Source: Magnetovibrio sp. | GTDB taxonomy: Bacteria > Pseudomonadota > Alphaproteobacteria > Rhodospirillales > Casp-alpha2 | Assembly (NCBI GenBank): GCA_002722175.1 | Contig: PBKU01000017.1 | Span: forward strand, 1-38,121 | Reading direction: 5' to 3' | Length of the DNA stretch: 38,121 nucleotides | Shown here: positions 24,789 to 34,154 of the stretch, one piece after another | How positions within the stretch are numbered: the stretch's first letter is position 1 | Layout of the letters: the number at the start of each line of letters is the position of its first letter | Notes under the pieces: generated by a model | What the model saw: the letters and a program-made list of their open reading frames with translations, nothing else | What the model was told of the DNA's origin: nothing | Database searches by the model: none | Made by a program: the position numbers and the translations under genes

Positions 24789-25617
24789 AACAGACAGAAT
24801 GACCGACTTTACATTCCTAGAGCCGGGTGCGGAAAGCACACGCGCAGCATTTCTTGACAACGGTTATCTGATCGTACCGGCCGAGAGCGCGTCAGCCCTA
24901 AACGCCATCCGCGTTCTTGTCGCTGAAAGTACTGCCGCTCCATTGGGGCAGGATGTGCCCAAAGATATTGACGCGTTCTTGAATGACTTTCACCAACAGG
25001 TTACCATCGACGAACTCAATCGTGTTCGCCTGTCCGTTATCGATGGCCTGAACAACCAATCGTGGGTTCGCGCTGCATATTTTCAATTGGCCCGGAATAC
25101 GATCTTCTCGATCGTCGGCAACGAACTAGCGATGCAGCGCCGCGTTAACCTGTCGATCCAATTGCCAGGCGATCAGAGCTCGATCCTGCCAGTGCATGCC
25201 GACGTATGGTCAGGCGACAGTCCCTATGAAATCGTGCTCTGGGTGCCGTTGGTAGACTGCCATAACACCAAATCCATGTATCTGATGCCTCCAGGGCCAG
25301 ACCGCAAGGCCCAAGGCAATATGGGTCAGGACTTCAAGGGTGCTAGTGAAGAAGACCTGTTCGAAACCATCAAGAACGATGTAGAATGGATGAACGTGCC
25401 CTTCGGCAATGTTCTGGTATTCTCACAGACCCTAATGCACGGAAATCGCATCAACGAGGAATCGGAAACCCGTTGGTCATTGAACTGCCGCTTTAAGAGC
25501 TTGTTTTCACCCTATGCCGACAAGAGGCTTGGCGAGTTTTTCGAACCGATCACCATGCGTGCAACGACTGAAATGGCGCTTGCCTATAACCTGCCAAAGG
25601 GCTTCGACGATGCCTGA
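24775..25617 (+). CDS. 2OG-Fe(II) oxygenase of the sporadic carbohydrate cluster type
   Basis: A 280-residue non-haem iron dioxygenase. The iron ligands are H141 and D143 (VHADVW) and probably H222 (LMHGNR), with an arginine near 233 (ETRWSLN) to hold 2-oxoglutarate. It matches my memory of the 'sporadic carbohydrate cluster 2OG-Fe(II) oxygenase' family, which travels with the LIC12192-family gene found next here. It should hydroxylate or oxidise a sugar intermediate. ATG 24799 is an alternative start. The stop overlaps the next gene by 8 bp. Confidence 0.8.
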   Translation: MCVTETDRMTDFTFLEPGAESTRAAFLDNGYLIVPAESASALNAIRVLVAESTAAPLGQDVPKDIDAFLNDFHQQVTIDELNRVRLSVIDGLNNQSWVRAAYFQLARNTIFSIVGNELAMQRRVNLSIQLPGDQSSILPVHADVWSGDSPYEIVLWVPLVDCHNTKSMYLMPPGPDRKAQGNMGQDFKGASEEDLFETIKNDVEWMNVPFGNVLVFSQTLMHGNRINEESETRWSLNCRFKSLFSPYADKRLGEFFEPITMRATTEMALAYNLPKGFDDA

Positions 25618-26035
25618 GGCAGCTGATCGGCACGGCCTTCGCGGCTATATTGGATCCCGGCCCTATTACGGATTGCGCACGCCGCAACACATACAGAATC
25701 TCGTGATCCGGAATTTCTGCGCCAAACAGGGCAAGACATTCCTTCTCAGCGCAACTGAGTATGCAATGAACAACTGTTACATGGTTCTCGAGCGTATCTT
25801 CGACGAACTGCCTGTGCTCGAAGGTATCGTGCTTTACAGTCTGTTCATGCTACCCACCGAGCGCAACCGCCGCGCCAAACTTTGGGGAAAATTGTGCATG
25901 CACGGCGGCGTCTTGTACACCGCGGTCGAAGATTACACCGTCAAAACCGAGGATGACATCCGCCGAATCGAGACTATTTGGCGGCTACATGAAACCATAC
26001 CACATTGTCCCAAAGCAGTATCACGATATGAGTGA
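25610..26035 (+). CDS. LIC12192-family sporadic carbohydrate cluster protein
   Basis: A 141-residue protein recognised by GYIGSRPYYGLRTPQHIQNL followed by LLSATEYAMNNCY, the pattern of the family named after Leptospira LIC12192. The activity is unknown. It is regularly found beside the 2OG-Fe(II) oxygenase, as here, and both flanking junctions are 8-bp overlaps. A longer frame exists upstream, but ATG 25610 fits both the family start and the overlap pattern. Confidence 0.78.
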   Translation: MPEAADRHGLRGYIGSRPYYGLRTPQHIQNLVIRNFCAKQGKTFLLSATEYAMNNCYMVLERIFDELPVLEGIVLYSLFMLPTERNRRAKLWGKLCMHGGVLYTAVEDYTVKTEDDIRRIETIWRLHETIPHCPKAVSRYE

Positions 26036-26690
26036 AATTGATTTTCTCGGCAAACTACATACTGTGACCACGCGTAATTATGTAGAGCGCGTCGTCTCAC
26101 ATGATAAGGCCGGGAGCGCTGAAGTTGCTCGAAAGTGGGGTTATGACTACTGGGACGGCGAGCGACAATTCGGTTACGGCGGCTACAAATATGACGGACG
26201 CTGGCGCATCATCGCCGAGGATATGGCAAGGCACTATGGCCTCAAGGCCGGCGACAAAATTCTAGACATCGGCTGCGGTAAGGCGTTTCTTTTGTACGAA
26301 TTCACGCAGGTTGTGCCAGGCATCGAGGTTGCCGGGATTGATATTTCTGAATACGGTATCAATAATGCGAAGGAAGAAGTTAAACCATTCTTACAGATCG
26401 GCAACTGTCAGAACCTACCGTTCGAAGACAGTACATTTGATTTTGTCTTTTCGCTGAATGTCTTTCACAACCTTAGAAACTTCGAGCTTGATAGGGCGTT
26501 GAGAGAAATGCAGCGGGTACGCAGGGGCAATGCCTATATATGCATCGAGTCCTATCGCAACGAATGCGAGAAGGTGAACCTGCTTTATTGGCAGCTCACA
26601 TGCATGAGCTTCATGGATACTGACGAATGGGTCTGGGAATACGAACGTGCGGGATACAACGGCGATTACGGATTTATCTATTTTGAATAA
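26028..26690 (+). CDS. class I SAM-dependent methyltransferase
   Basis: About 220 residues. Motif I ILDIGCGKAFLL lies near 79-90, followed by AGIDIS and the LPFEDSTFDFVFSLNVFHN stretch typical of methyltransferase_11. ATG 26028 gives the same 8-bp overlap as its neighbours; ATG 25989 would add 13 residues. The reaction is presumably O-, N- or C-methylation of the sugar built by the transketolase and oxygenase upstream. The acceptor is unknown. Confidence 0.75.
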   Translation: MSEIDFLGKLHTVTTRNYVERVVSHDKAGSAEVARKWGYDYWDGERQFGYGGYKYDGRWRIIAEDMARHYGLKAGDKILDIGCGKAFLLYEFTQVVPGIEVAGIDISEYGINNAKEEVKPFLQIGNCQNLPFEDSTFDFVFSLNVFHNLRNFELDRALREMQRVRRGNAYICIESYRNECEKVNLLYWQLTCMSFMDTDEWVWEYERAGYNGDYGFIYFE

Positions 26691-27807
26691 CTCGACGCAA
26701 ATTCCGACTGACGACATCAAGGTCCGTTTCCTTGACCTACGTGTCCAGGATGCGGCGTATCGTGCTGAAATTCATGATGCCATCGAGCAGGTGCTACTGC
26801 ACGGGCGGTTCATCATGGGACCCGAGCACGACGAGTTTGAAAACGCTGTCGCTGATTTCTGTGGCACACCTTATGCCGTCGGTGTCGGATCTGGCAGTGA
26901 TGCTCTTTACCTGTCGTTGCGTGCCCTCGAGCTCTCGTCCGGTGATGAAGTGATCACCACGCCACTAACGTGGGTCGCGACCACGAACGCCATCGTGCTA
27001 ACCGGCGCAACACCGGTCTTTGTTGATATTACGGATGACTACAACATCAATGCCGATATCATCGAGGCACACATTACGCCGAAGACCCGCGCCATACTTC
27101 TAGTTCATTTCACCGGCCAGATGTGCGACATGAACAGTATCATGAGTATCGCCCAAAAGCACGGCCTGAACGTTATCGAGGACAGTGCCCAGGCTTTCGG
27201 CGCCACCTATACTAACAAGCCGGCGGGTTCTATCGGCGACATGGGCTGTTTCTCCATGAACCCGATGAAAGTTATGAACGGCTTTGGCGAAGCCGGAGCT
27301 ATTACCGTCAAGGACGAGCTGACCCGCGACCGGCTGCAATCACTCCGCTACGCCGGCACGATTAACAAAGAAAACTGCGTGACGCCGAGCATCAACGGCC
27401 GACTCGATACTATTCAGGCAGCGATACTCCTGGTCAATCTGCAGCGGCTTTCCGAAAAGATCAAGAAGCGCCGAAAGCTCGCCTCCATTTATACATCTGC
27501 TCTTACCGACATCGTCGGCACCCCGATTCTGCACGACGACCGCAATCACGTATATTATTCATATACTATCAACTGTGATGACCGCGACGCCCTGATGGCG
27601 CATATGCGCGCGGACAGGATCGAGACAAAAATACAACACCCCTTTTTGATGCCGGATCACGACGCCCATAAGGACCGTTTCAATGCCGAAATTCCCGTCG
27701 CGCGTAATCTAGTCAAGCGTATTACCTGCATTCCGTGCCATGAAAATATGAACGAAGAAGACGCAGGGTATGTCATAGACAGCATCAAGGGATTCTATGG
27801 CTACTGA
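26683..27807 (+). CDS. DegT/DnrJ/EryC1-family PLP sugar aminotransferase
   Basis: About 374 residues, fold type I. SGSDALYLSL holds the PLP phosphate and EDSAQAFGA is the pyridine-nitrogen strand. The Schiff-base lysine is K196 in FSMNPMKVMNGFGEAG, so this is a true aminotransferase rather than a PLP/PMP dehydratase, which has His there. It adds an amino group to a keto-sugar nucleotide. TTG 26683 gives the 8-bp overlap TTGAATAA; GTG 26647 is an alternative with a longer overlap. It overlaps the cupin gene by 11 bp. Confidence 0.86.
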   Translation: MNNSTQIPTDDIKVRFLDLRVQDAAYRAEIHDAIEQVLLHGRFIMGPEHDEFENAVADFCGTPYAVGVGSGSDALYLSLRALELSSGDEVITTPLTWVATTNAIVLTGATPVFVDITDDYNINADIIEAHITPKTRAILLVHFTGQMCDMNSIMSIAQKHGLNVIEDSAQAFGATYTNKPAGSIGDMGCFSMNPMKVMNGFGEAGAITVKDELTRDRLQSLRYAGTINKENCVTPSINGRLDTIQAAILLVNLQRLSEKIKKRRKLASIYTSALTDIVGTPILHDDRNHVYYSYTINCDDRDALMAHMRADRIETKIQHPFLMPDHDAHKDRFNAEIPVARNLVKRITCIPCHENMNEEDAGYVIDSIKGFYGY

Positions 27808-28351
27808 GACAGAAAAATTTACGCGTCAGAACGACGAGGTGTTTTACACCACGTCTGCACTGACCGAGATCGGAATCACCGACATTTCCTGGCTCAAGGA
27901 CCGTGCTAGGGAAACCCGACGGCGTCGAGCGCGAATCTGCGCGCATCCAGATCCGGATGCTGGCCTCCATGAAATGCTGATCGTACATGAGAAAGACACA
28001 TACGTGCCACCGCACCGGCATATCGGGCGCAGCGAGTCTTATACGATCATCGAAGGTGCTATGCGTATCGTGTTGTTCGATGAGGCTGGCAGCATCGAAG
28101 ACGTGATCGCGATGACGACACTAGATCAAGGCGGTTGCTTTTTTTACCGGCTGTCGGGATCGCAGTTTCACAGCATGACTATCGATAGCGAGTGGGTAGT
28201 GTTCCATGAGGTGACAAGCGGTCCTTTTGACCCTGCAACCACGGAATTCGCACCTTGGATACCAGCCCCGGACGATATGGACGCACAAACAGAATTTATG
28301 ACCCGACTCATCAAGAGAATCGGGCAGGGGGGGAGAACCACGGATGGATGA
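27797..28351 (+). CDS. WbuC-like cupin protein
   Basis: A 184-residue single-domain cupin. VPPHRHIGRSESYTIIEG is the metal-binding first cupin motif and FHSMTIDSEWVVFHEV the second. It resembles WbuC-family cupin-fold metalloproteins found in O-antigen clusters, whose reaction is not established; isomerisation or oxygenation of a sugar is possible. It lies between an aminotransferase and a methyltransferase with 11-bp and 8-bp overlaps. A seven-G run (28327-28333) lies near its 3' end. Confidence 0.75.
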   Translation: MATETEKFTRQNDEVFYTTSALTEIGITDISWLKDRARETRRRRARICAHPDPDAGLHEMLIVHEKDTYVPPHRHIGRSESYTIIEGAMRIVLFDEAGSIEDVIAMTTLDQGGCFFYRLSGSQFHSMTIDSEWVVFHEVTSGPFDPATTEFAPWIPAPDDMDAQTEFMTRLIKRIGQGGRTTDG

Positions 28352-29012
28352 TTCAAAAGAACTTTGGAAGTCCCTTGACCAGGAGATTCGGGCCACTCCG
28401 TTGGTCCTTGGACGCTATACAGCGGACGACTTCATCAACAACCCTAAACAGGTCTGCATCGTCGCATCGCGCTACAAGTTTGTCTCAAAAATGCTAGCCA
28501 ACATCGAAAGCGCACTGGAGATCGGTTGCGGCGATGGTTTCGGCTCGTGCATCGTCGCCAAGTCAGTCGGTAGTCTGTTATGCACTGACATCAACGAAGA
28601 ATTGTTAGCCGACAATACAGTTCGAAATACGTTCCTAAAAAACGTTGAATACCGGTATGTGGACTTCCGTGAAACTTCATTGAACAAAAAGGTGGATAGC
28701 GCCTTTCTGGTCGATGTAATTGAGCACATTTTTCCCAAAGAGGAAGAAACGTTCCTCGACAATATTATGGCCTCGATCAAAGATCACGGTGTGCTACTGA
28801 TCGGCACGCCGAATAAGGCTGCTGAGCAATACGCTTCGGAATGGTCGAAGCGTGCACACATCAATCTGAAAACATTCGAGGAACTTCGCGAAATCGGACT
28901 TAAGCGCTTTCACAACGTCTTCATGTTCGGCATGAACGATGAGGTCCTTCACACGGGTTACCCAGAAATGTGCCATTTTTTGTGGGCTGTCTGTACTGGC
29001 CCCCGTCGCTGA
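28344..29012 (+). CDS. class I SAM-dependent methyltransferase
   Basis: A 222-residue methyltransferase with motif I ALEIGCGDGFGSCI near 54-67, an acidic TDINEE strand, and SAFLVDVIEHIFPKEEE, a typical motif IV region. ATG 28344 overlaps the cupin by 8 bp (ATGGATGA). It is the first of three methyltransferase-like genes in a row. The substrate is unknown. Confidence 0.76.
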   Translation: MDDSKELWKSLDQEIRATPLVLGRYTADDFINNPKQVCIVASRYKFVSKMLANIESALEIGCGDGFGSCIVAKSVGSLLCTDINEELLADNTVRNTFLKNVEYRYVDFRETSLNKKVDSAFLVDVIEHIFPKEEETFLDNIMASIKDHGVLLIGTPNKAAEQYASEWSKRAHINLKTFEELREIGLKRFHNVFMFGMNDEVLHTGYPEMCHFLWAVCTGPRR

Positions 29013-29024
29013 AAGTAAGCGGAG

Positions 29025-30134
29025 TTGTCAGCAATTACTTGTATAGTCTGCAGCCGGCCCGATCCGTATATTGAACGGCTAGAATTTCCGCTGTTCCGGC
29101 ACATGGATTTCGGCATGTTCAGCAAAGGCCCGGCGTTGCTATCATATTGCCAGACTTGCAGTGCGGTTTCCCGATTGTTGAGTAATGCGGAAACGAAAAA
29201 CATTTCAACCATGTATCAGGGCAGTGAATACGCGACAAAGCGCGAAGATGATCACACGATCTTCATTTCAGCCAAAGACGCCATTAAAGAGCCGTTTCGC
29301 TTGCAGGCCGATATCCTTATGCCCGTACTGCCGAAAACCGGTGCCGCCGTGCTCGATATTGGCTGCGCGGACGCCGCACTTTTGATGGAAATCGGTACGC
29401 GCCAACCAACGGCCGACCTTTGCGGTTTCGATTTAAACCCCTACCACAACCACGTGACGGGAGCAGAAGACAAAATTCGCTTCGTTTCCGGCGAGACCAT
29501 TTCTGCTGTCGATGGTGCTTTTGACCTGATTGTGCTTTCACATTCTCTTCAATACATCCGTGACGTGCCCGAACTGATGTCGGAATTGGCCCGACTTCTA
29601 AACCCTGAAGGCACAGTCTTCATTCAGGTGCCCGACTTCGCCCAAAAACCTGCATCTTTGCTATATGGCGATCTCTATTATCATTACACAGCCGCTAATC
29701 TGCCGGTTATGGCGGCATACCACGGTTTTGGGGCAACCACGCTCAACCAAAAAATCTTCAGCCGCGACGTGCTATGCCTATTGCGCCGGGACAATGCCCC
29801 CCAGAGCACTGTAGCGGAAACTGCGTTCGCAAACGCGGTGGCAGCACTCCGGCAGACGGTTGGAAACCTTATCAGTCATGGCGAGGAATCTGGTCTTGGC
29901 GTTCTCGGCACCACAATTGAAGGCGCGCTTGCCGACAATTTTCTCGGCAACAGCCTGGCGTTCTTCGTCGACGAAAATCCAAAGAAGGCGGGAGGTCGCT
30001 TTTGTGGTAAGCCCGTTGTCCACCCACGCGATATTGCTGTGGACGCAGCCGTTTTACTTCCCTATGGACGCGCTGCTTTCGCCATCAAACGGCGCTTTGA
30101 AAAACTATACCCTGGGCGATATATAAGCATCTGA
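29025..30134 (+). CDS. zinc-binding C-methyltransferase-like protein
   Basis: A 369-residue protein organised like sugar C-methyltransferases of the TylC3/NovU type. An N-terminal zinc-binding Cys set, C6/C9 and C42/C45 (CIVC and CQTC), is followed by a SAM-binding domain with VLDIGCADAA near 108 and a C-terminal domain containing FFVDENPKKAGGRFCGKPV and PYGRAAF. Family members add a branching methyl to a keto-sugar nucleotide. TTG at 29025 is the likely start; GGAG lies directly before it, closer than usual. Confidence 0.75.
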   Translation: MSAITCIVCSRPDPYIERLEFPLFRHMDFGMFSKGPALLSYCQTCSAVSRLLSNAETKNISTMYQGSEYATKREDDHTIFISAKDAIKEPFRLQADILMPVLPKTGAAVLDIGCADAALLMEIGTRQPTADLCGFDLNPYHNHVTGAEDKIRFVSGETISAVDGAFDLIVLSHSLQYIRDVPELMSELARLLNPEGTVFIQVPDFAQKPASLLYGDLYYHYTAANLPVMAAYHGFGATTLNQKIFSRDVLCLLRRDNAPQSTVAETAFANAVAALRQTVGNLISHGEESGLGVLGTTIEGALADNFLGNSLAFFVDENPKKAGGRFCGKPVVHPRDIAVDAAVLLPYGRAAFAIKRRFEKLYPGRYISI

Positions 30135-30164
30135 TGGAACCCCGGCCACAACCAAACTGAAACC

Positions 30165-31343
30165 ATGCAATCGCTTCTAAGTTACTATACCAATAACCAC
30201 TTCAATCCGGTGCCGATAGACATCGATGATCGAACTAACTGGACCAATCACTTCGCCAAACGTCAAAATTTGTATGAGCATCACCTTCGCATTCCGTTTG
30301 GTCTTCTTGAGGGGCGCGACGCTATCGAGTTTGGCTGCAACTCTGGAGAGAACGCTCTGGTACTGGCGGCAGCCGGCATGAACCTGACGCTTGTCGAGCC
30401 TAACGCACAGTCGATCCCGCGTCTGAAGTCCCTTTTCGAAACCTTCGGGCTCGGAGACCGGATTACAGCGCTGCATAACCTGTCCGTTAACGATTTCAAG
30501 AGCGACCAAAGCTACGATCTGGTGATTGCTGAAGGATTTTTGAATACGTTGCCTAACCGTGATGCGATGCTCTCCAAGCTGTCTGCGCTAGCACGGCCTG
30601 GTGGTATCATCTCGCTTTCATTCGATGACCGCTACGGCGGGCTGATCGAACAGGTAAAGCGTTTTGTGCAGTGGCGTGCTTGCGGACTTCTCGGTATTGA
30701 CGATATCTTTTCCGCCGCTTCGAAAGATATCTGCAAAAAACTTTACCTTGAGGACTTTCAAACCTTAAATGCATCGCGACCATTTCATGCGTGGTGGATG
30801 GATCAGATAGTCAATCCGTTCGCCCTTGATCTGTGGACATACGACGAAATTTTATCGGCACTTGAAGCCGCCGGGTGTCGGCTTTATGGAACCTCACCCG
30901 TGTGGGCCAACTGCGACCGGTACACCTGGTATAAGGACGTGCCGGAAGACATGTCTTGGCAAGGGCGCTTTCGGCCGGCTTGGTGCACACAACTGCCGTT
31001 CATCCTGACCGGTAAACCGGTAGAAGATACAGGGGGGACGACGTTAGTAGCAATGGCAGGCATACTGCAAGGTCTTGACGAGCTGCTCGCTGGGATCGCT
31101 AATTATAGCCGCAACTTTCCTACGGAAAAACCGCTCCCGGTTCTGCCCAACACCCTTCTGGACTACCTAGCCGCCCAATCCGACACTGAAGTTCAAAGCC
31201 TTGGCAACAATCTGAAACGAGTGTTCGATCCAAACTTCAGCGGCGACGGTGCCGATTTCGTCGCGCTTTACAAGTCCCAGGGAGCGCTCCGCAACCTCTG
31301 GGGCTCGGCCTATCACTATCTGAGTTGCATAAAAATTGGCTGA
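30165..31343 (+). CDS. SAM-dependent methyltransferase-like protein with long C-terminal region
   Basis: A 392-residue protein. The N-terminal ~180 residues are a class I methyltransferase (AIEFGCNSGENALVLAAAG, TLVEPNAQSI, YDLVIAEGFLN). The C-terminal ~200 residues contain many aromatic residues (FHAWWMDQIVNPF, WANCDRYTWYKDV) and are not recognised. They may bind the glycan or lipid acceptor. The stop overlaps the sulfotransferase by 8 bp. Confidence 0.7.
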   Translation: MQSLLSYYTNNHFNPVPIDIDDRTNWTNHFAKRQNLYEHHLRIPFGLLEGRDAIEFGCNSGENALVLAAAGMNLTLVEPNAQSIPRLKSLFETFGLGDRITALHNLSVNDFKSDQSYDLVIAEGFLNTLPNRDAMLSKLSALARPGGIISLSFDDRYGGLIEQVKRFVQWRACGLLGIDDIFSAASKDICKKLYLEDFQTLNASRPFHAWWMDQIVNPFALDLWTYDEILSALEAAGCRLYGTSPVWANCDRYTWYKDVPEDMSWQGRFRPAWCTQLPFILTGKPVEDTGGTTLVAMAGILQGLDELLAGIANYSRNFPTEKPLPVLPNTLLDYLAAQSDTEVQSLGNNLKRVFDPNFSGDGADFVALYKSQGALRNLWGSAYHYLSCIKIG

Positions 31344-32874
31344 CACTGCTACCAGAGGTTCGGGCCGGTCAACTACGACCGGACATGATACTAGCCGCGT
31401 TGCCGAAATCGGTCAGACGCTTGCCCCCCGGTTTCGTGATATCTCGGAACCCAGGGTCGTCTGCCTCTATACCGGCAATGGAAGTGGCACCAAACTGTTT
31501 CAGGGGTTTCTCGACTGTCACCCGCAGATTCTGATGATCCCGGGATACTCGCTAATGTATCTCTATCCACACTGGGCGCAATGGCGAAAACAATTTGGTG
31601 ATCGCCTGGACTGGTCGAAAGCAGTCAATCTTCTCTGCACTCAGCACGCATCGATTCTCGACAGTCGCGAGTTGCCCGGACATGACGGCCTTACCAGACT
31701 TGGCGAAGGCAAGGATCAGGCCCTTCAAATCGACTCTGCTCGGTTCCGCGAGACGCTGCTCGGCCTCCTGGACGGCGAGGACGTACTCATGCGCACCTTC
31801 CTGCTAGCTATTCACTACGCGTATGGCATCTGCTGCAGCGAAGACCTGGCTGCAAAAAAGGCACTGGTTTTTCATATTCATGTTCCCGAGTATGTGCCGC
31901 ATTACTTGGCCCCGGATTTCCCTGACATGCTGATCCTCGGCTTCGTGCGCGATCCACGTTCCAACATCCAGGGGCGCTACGAAAGAAGTTCCGTCGCCGT
32001 AGATGCAGAAAAGTTGAACGCGACGGATGCACGGATTTATCTTCGCAGGACCTATTATTTTCTATGCCAATACTTGCTCGAGGGCCTTGAAGTCTTGCGC
32101 GGTTTGCCGGCTCAAAATATTCGCGTCATCCGCCATGAAGATCTCTTCTATCGACAGGAGGAAACTATCGACAAAACCATAGCGTTTCTTGGTATCGACT
32201 TCGATAAGGCACAGCGTTCCTGCACCTTCGGCGGCCTATCATGGTGGGGCGACCCCATTTATAAGATGGAACCAACCAATACGGCCAACCCACGTATCGT
32301 GTCACTCGACTGGAAGAAGTGGCTGCCAGCCATGGACTGGTTTGTGCTTGAAGGGCTTTTATTCGATTACTGCCAACGCTACGGCTACGAGTTATGCCGT
32401 TATAAGGCGGACACCGTTTGGAATCGCGTTCTTCTATTTCTCGCCATCCTATTGCCGAGCGCCCTAGAATGCCGTGTCTTTGTGGACTATCTGCGACCCT
32501 CTATCATCGTTGCGTTCCTGCATGATGCCATCCGTGAAGGGTTCGACAGCTCGACCTTGAAGAACTATACCGCCAACGCATACTACCGTCACAAGTGGTC
32601 GAACAAAGGCCTACGTCTGTGGCAACCGCGATGGTACGTACGCATGGTGCTAGCGGCACAGAAGTCGAACAAAACCATCATCGTGAGGATAGCCAGCAGC
32701 ATCTATGTTGCAGCCAATGCGATGCGTTACGTTACTGCAGTCCCGCTGCATTTGAGTTGGATCGTCCGCCGTTGGGGGCTGAGTTTTAGAGCTATGCGTC
32801 GCAAATCGGATGCCGCAAGCATCTTGCCCAAGACCATCCCAGAACACCTGCCTGCTAAGGCGTCACATTCATGA
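31336..32874 (+). CDS. sulfotransferase-domain protein
   Basis: A 512-residue protein. YTGNGSGTKLFQGFLDCHP (45-63) looks like the 5'-phosphosulfate loop and GFVRDPRSNIQGRY (~203-216) the 3'-phosphate-binding motif of PAPS-dependent sulfotransferases. EDLFYRQEETIDKTIAFLGI follows, as in the family. The C-terminal ~180 residues are extra and include a hydrophobic LLFLAILLPSALE segment that may contact the membrane. It differs from the 320-residue family at 16628, so two kinds of sulfotransferase occur here. TTG 31336 gives an 8-bp overlap. Confidence 0.74.
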   Translation: MADTATRGSGRSTTTGHDTSRVAEIGQTLAPRFRDISEPRVVCLYTGNGSGTKLFQGFLDCHPQILMIPGYSLMYLYPHWAQWRKQFGDRLDWSKAVNLLCTQHASILDSRELPGHDGLTRLGEGKDQALQIDSARFRETLLGLLDGEDVLMRTFLLAIHYAYGICCSEDLAAKKALVFHIHVPEYVPHYLAPDFPDMLILGFVRDPRSNIQGRYERSSVAVDAEKLNATDARIYLRRTYYFLCQYLLEGLEVLRGLPAQNIRVIRHEDLFYRQEETIDKTIAFLGIDFDKAQRSCTFGGLSWWGDPIYKMEPTNTANPRIVSLDWKKWLPAMDWFVLEGLLFDYCQRYGYELCRYKADTVWNRVLLFLAILLPSALECRVFVDYLRPSIIVAFLHDAIREGFDSSTLKNYTANAYYRHKWSNKGLRLWQPRWYVRMVLAAQKSNKTIIVRIASSIYVAANAMRYVTAVPLHLSWIVRRWGLSFRAMRRKSDAASILPKTIPEHLPAKASHS

Positions 32875-34094
32875 CCCGCGCGTTCGCCGGTTATGTGTTC
32901 CATGGTCTGGCAATTGCGCTTTTCGTGTTCCCAATACTACCCTTGCTTTACCTTCTTGAACCGTTAGTCAAAGTTCGAATCGGAATTTTGTACACGCGGC
33001 GTATAGGTCATCTAGCATTCAATACCGATGCACTCTTGCGACGCATCCAGAAGGGTGGCCCGGAAAGTCGAAATTTCTATATTCTTGTCGGCTGCGATCC
33101 ATCGAGTCGCCAGCTTTTACGCATGCTGAAGCGTCATATTAGAATTCTCTATAGTCGTTGGGCGACACGACTAGGCTTTGCATGGCGTCCAGTTTTATCC
33201 CAAACCCGGTTCTGGGAACCGCTCCACTGGGAAGGGACAGAATTCAAGCTGATCAATTCGACCCGACCTACACTAGCCTTTACCGAGGATGAAGAACTAA
33301 AGGGCACCAAGAAGCTCGCAGATATGGGGATCGGCTCAGATGACTGGTTCGTCTGTTTCCATGCCCGTGAAAGCACTTACTTGCAGCAAAAATATCCAGA
33401 TTCGCACAAGCACTCACAAATGATTGAGTATAAGAACTGCGATATAGCCAACTACCTTAAAGCTGCAGAATACATTGTTTCGCTCGGAGGTTTTGCAATT
33501 CGCATGGGGGCGATTGTCAAAGAACCATTACCGAGATGCCTTAATCCAAGAATAATTGATTATTCAACTACGTGCCGTAGCGATTTCATGGACATCTATC
33601 TCGCGGCGAAATGCCGTTTCTTCCTAGGGGCCAGTTCCGGAATGAATTCGGTGCCCACCATTTTCGGAGTTCCCAATGCGGTAGCAAATCACATCCCGCA
33701 CACCCATACACATTATGATCGACGTGATCTGGTTATTCCCAGGTTAATTGAGCGCCGCTCAGATCAAATGCTTGTATCTTTCCGGGAAGCTACCGATGCT
33801 GGCTTTCAAGCGGGTTCACAGGGATCGAAAGTTCTTATAACCGATGACCACCCTTTTAGATGGCGAGAAAGCTCACCTAACGACATACTCGATCTCTGCA
33901 AGGATATGCTCGATGCTCTGGAAAACCGAGCACCCTCATCCGAACAACAGTTCCTGCAAGAATATTATGCGCAAACCTTTTTCAGCCATTTGCCCGACTA
34001 TCAGCTTGGCGCAAAAGTCGCACCACGATTTCTCGCAAAGCATCAGGAAGCCATTTTTTCGATAAACCTGGGCACTAAGTCAGCCTCACAATAG
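32871..34094 (+). CDS. TIGR04372-like glycosyltransferase
   Basis: A 407-residue protein with one N-terminal membrane segment (about 8-30, GYVFHGLAIALFVFPILPLL). The characteristic region is VCFHARESTYLQQKYPDSHK, then YKNCDIANYLKAAEYIVSLG, FAIRMG and AKCRFFLGASSG, the pattern I associate with putative glycosyltransferase family TIGR04372. It would act on the cytoplasmic face of the membrane. It is coupled to the sulfotransferase by an ATGA overlap and is the last gene of the long GC-rich operon before a 60-bp gap. Confidence 0.76.
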   Translation: MTRAFAGYVFHGLAIALFVFPILPLLYLLEPLVKVRIGILYTRRIGHLAFNTDALLRRIQKGGPESRNFYILVGCDPSSRQLLRMLKRHIRILYSRWATRLGFAWRPVLSQTRFWEPLHWEGTEFKLINSTRPTLAFTEDEELKGTKKLADMGIGSDDWFVCFHARESTYLQQKYPDSHKHSQMIEYKNCDIANYLKAAEYIVSLGGFAIRMGAIVKEPLPRCLNPRIIDYSTTCRSDFMDIYLAAKCRFFLGASSGMNSVPTIFGVPNAVANHIPHTHTHYDRRDLVIPRLIERRSDQMLVSFREATDAGFQAGSQGSKVLITDDHPFRWRESSPNDILDLCKDMLDALENRAPSSEQQFLQEYYAQTFFSHLPDYQLGAKVAPRFLAKHQEAIFSINLGTKSASQ

Positions 34095-34154
34095 TCTTGA
34101 CTTATTTGTTCAGACACAGCAAAACAGGCCTAAAAGATCTAAAGGAAAAACCAA

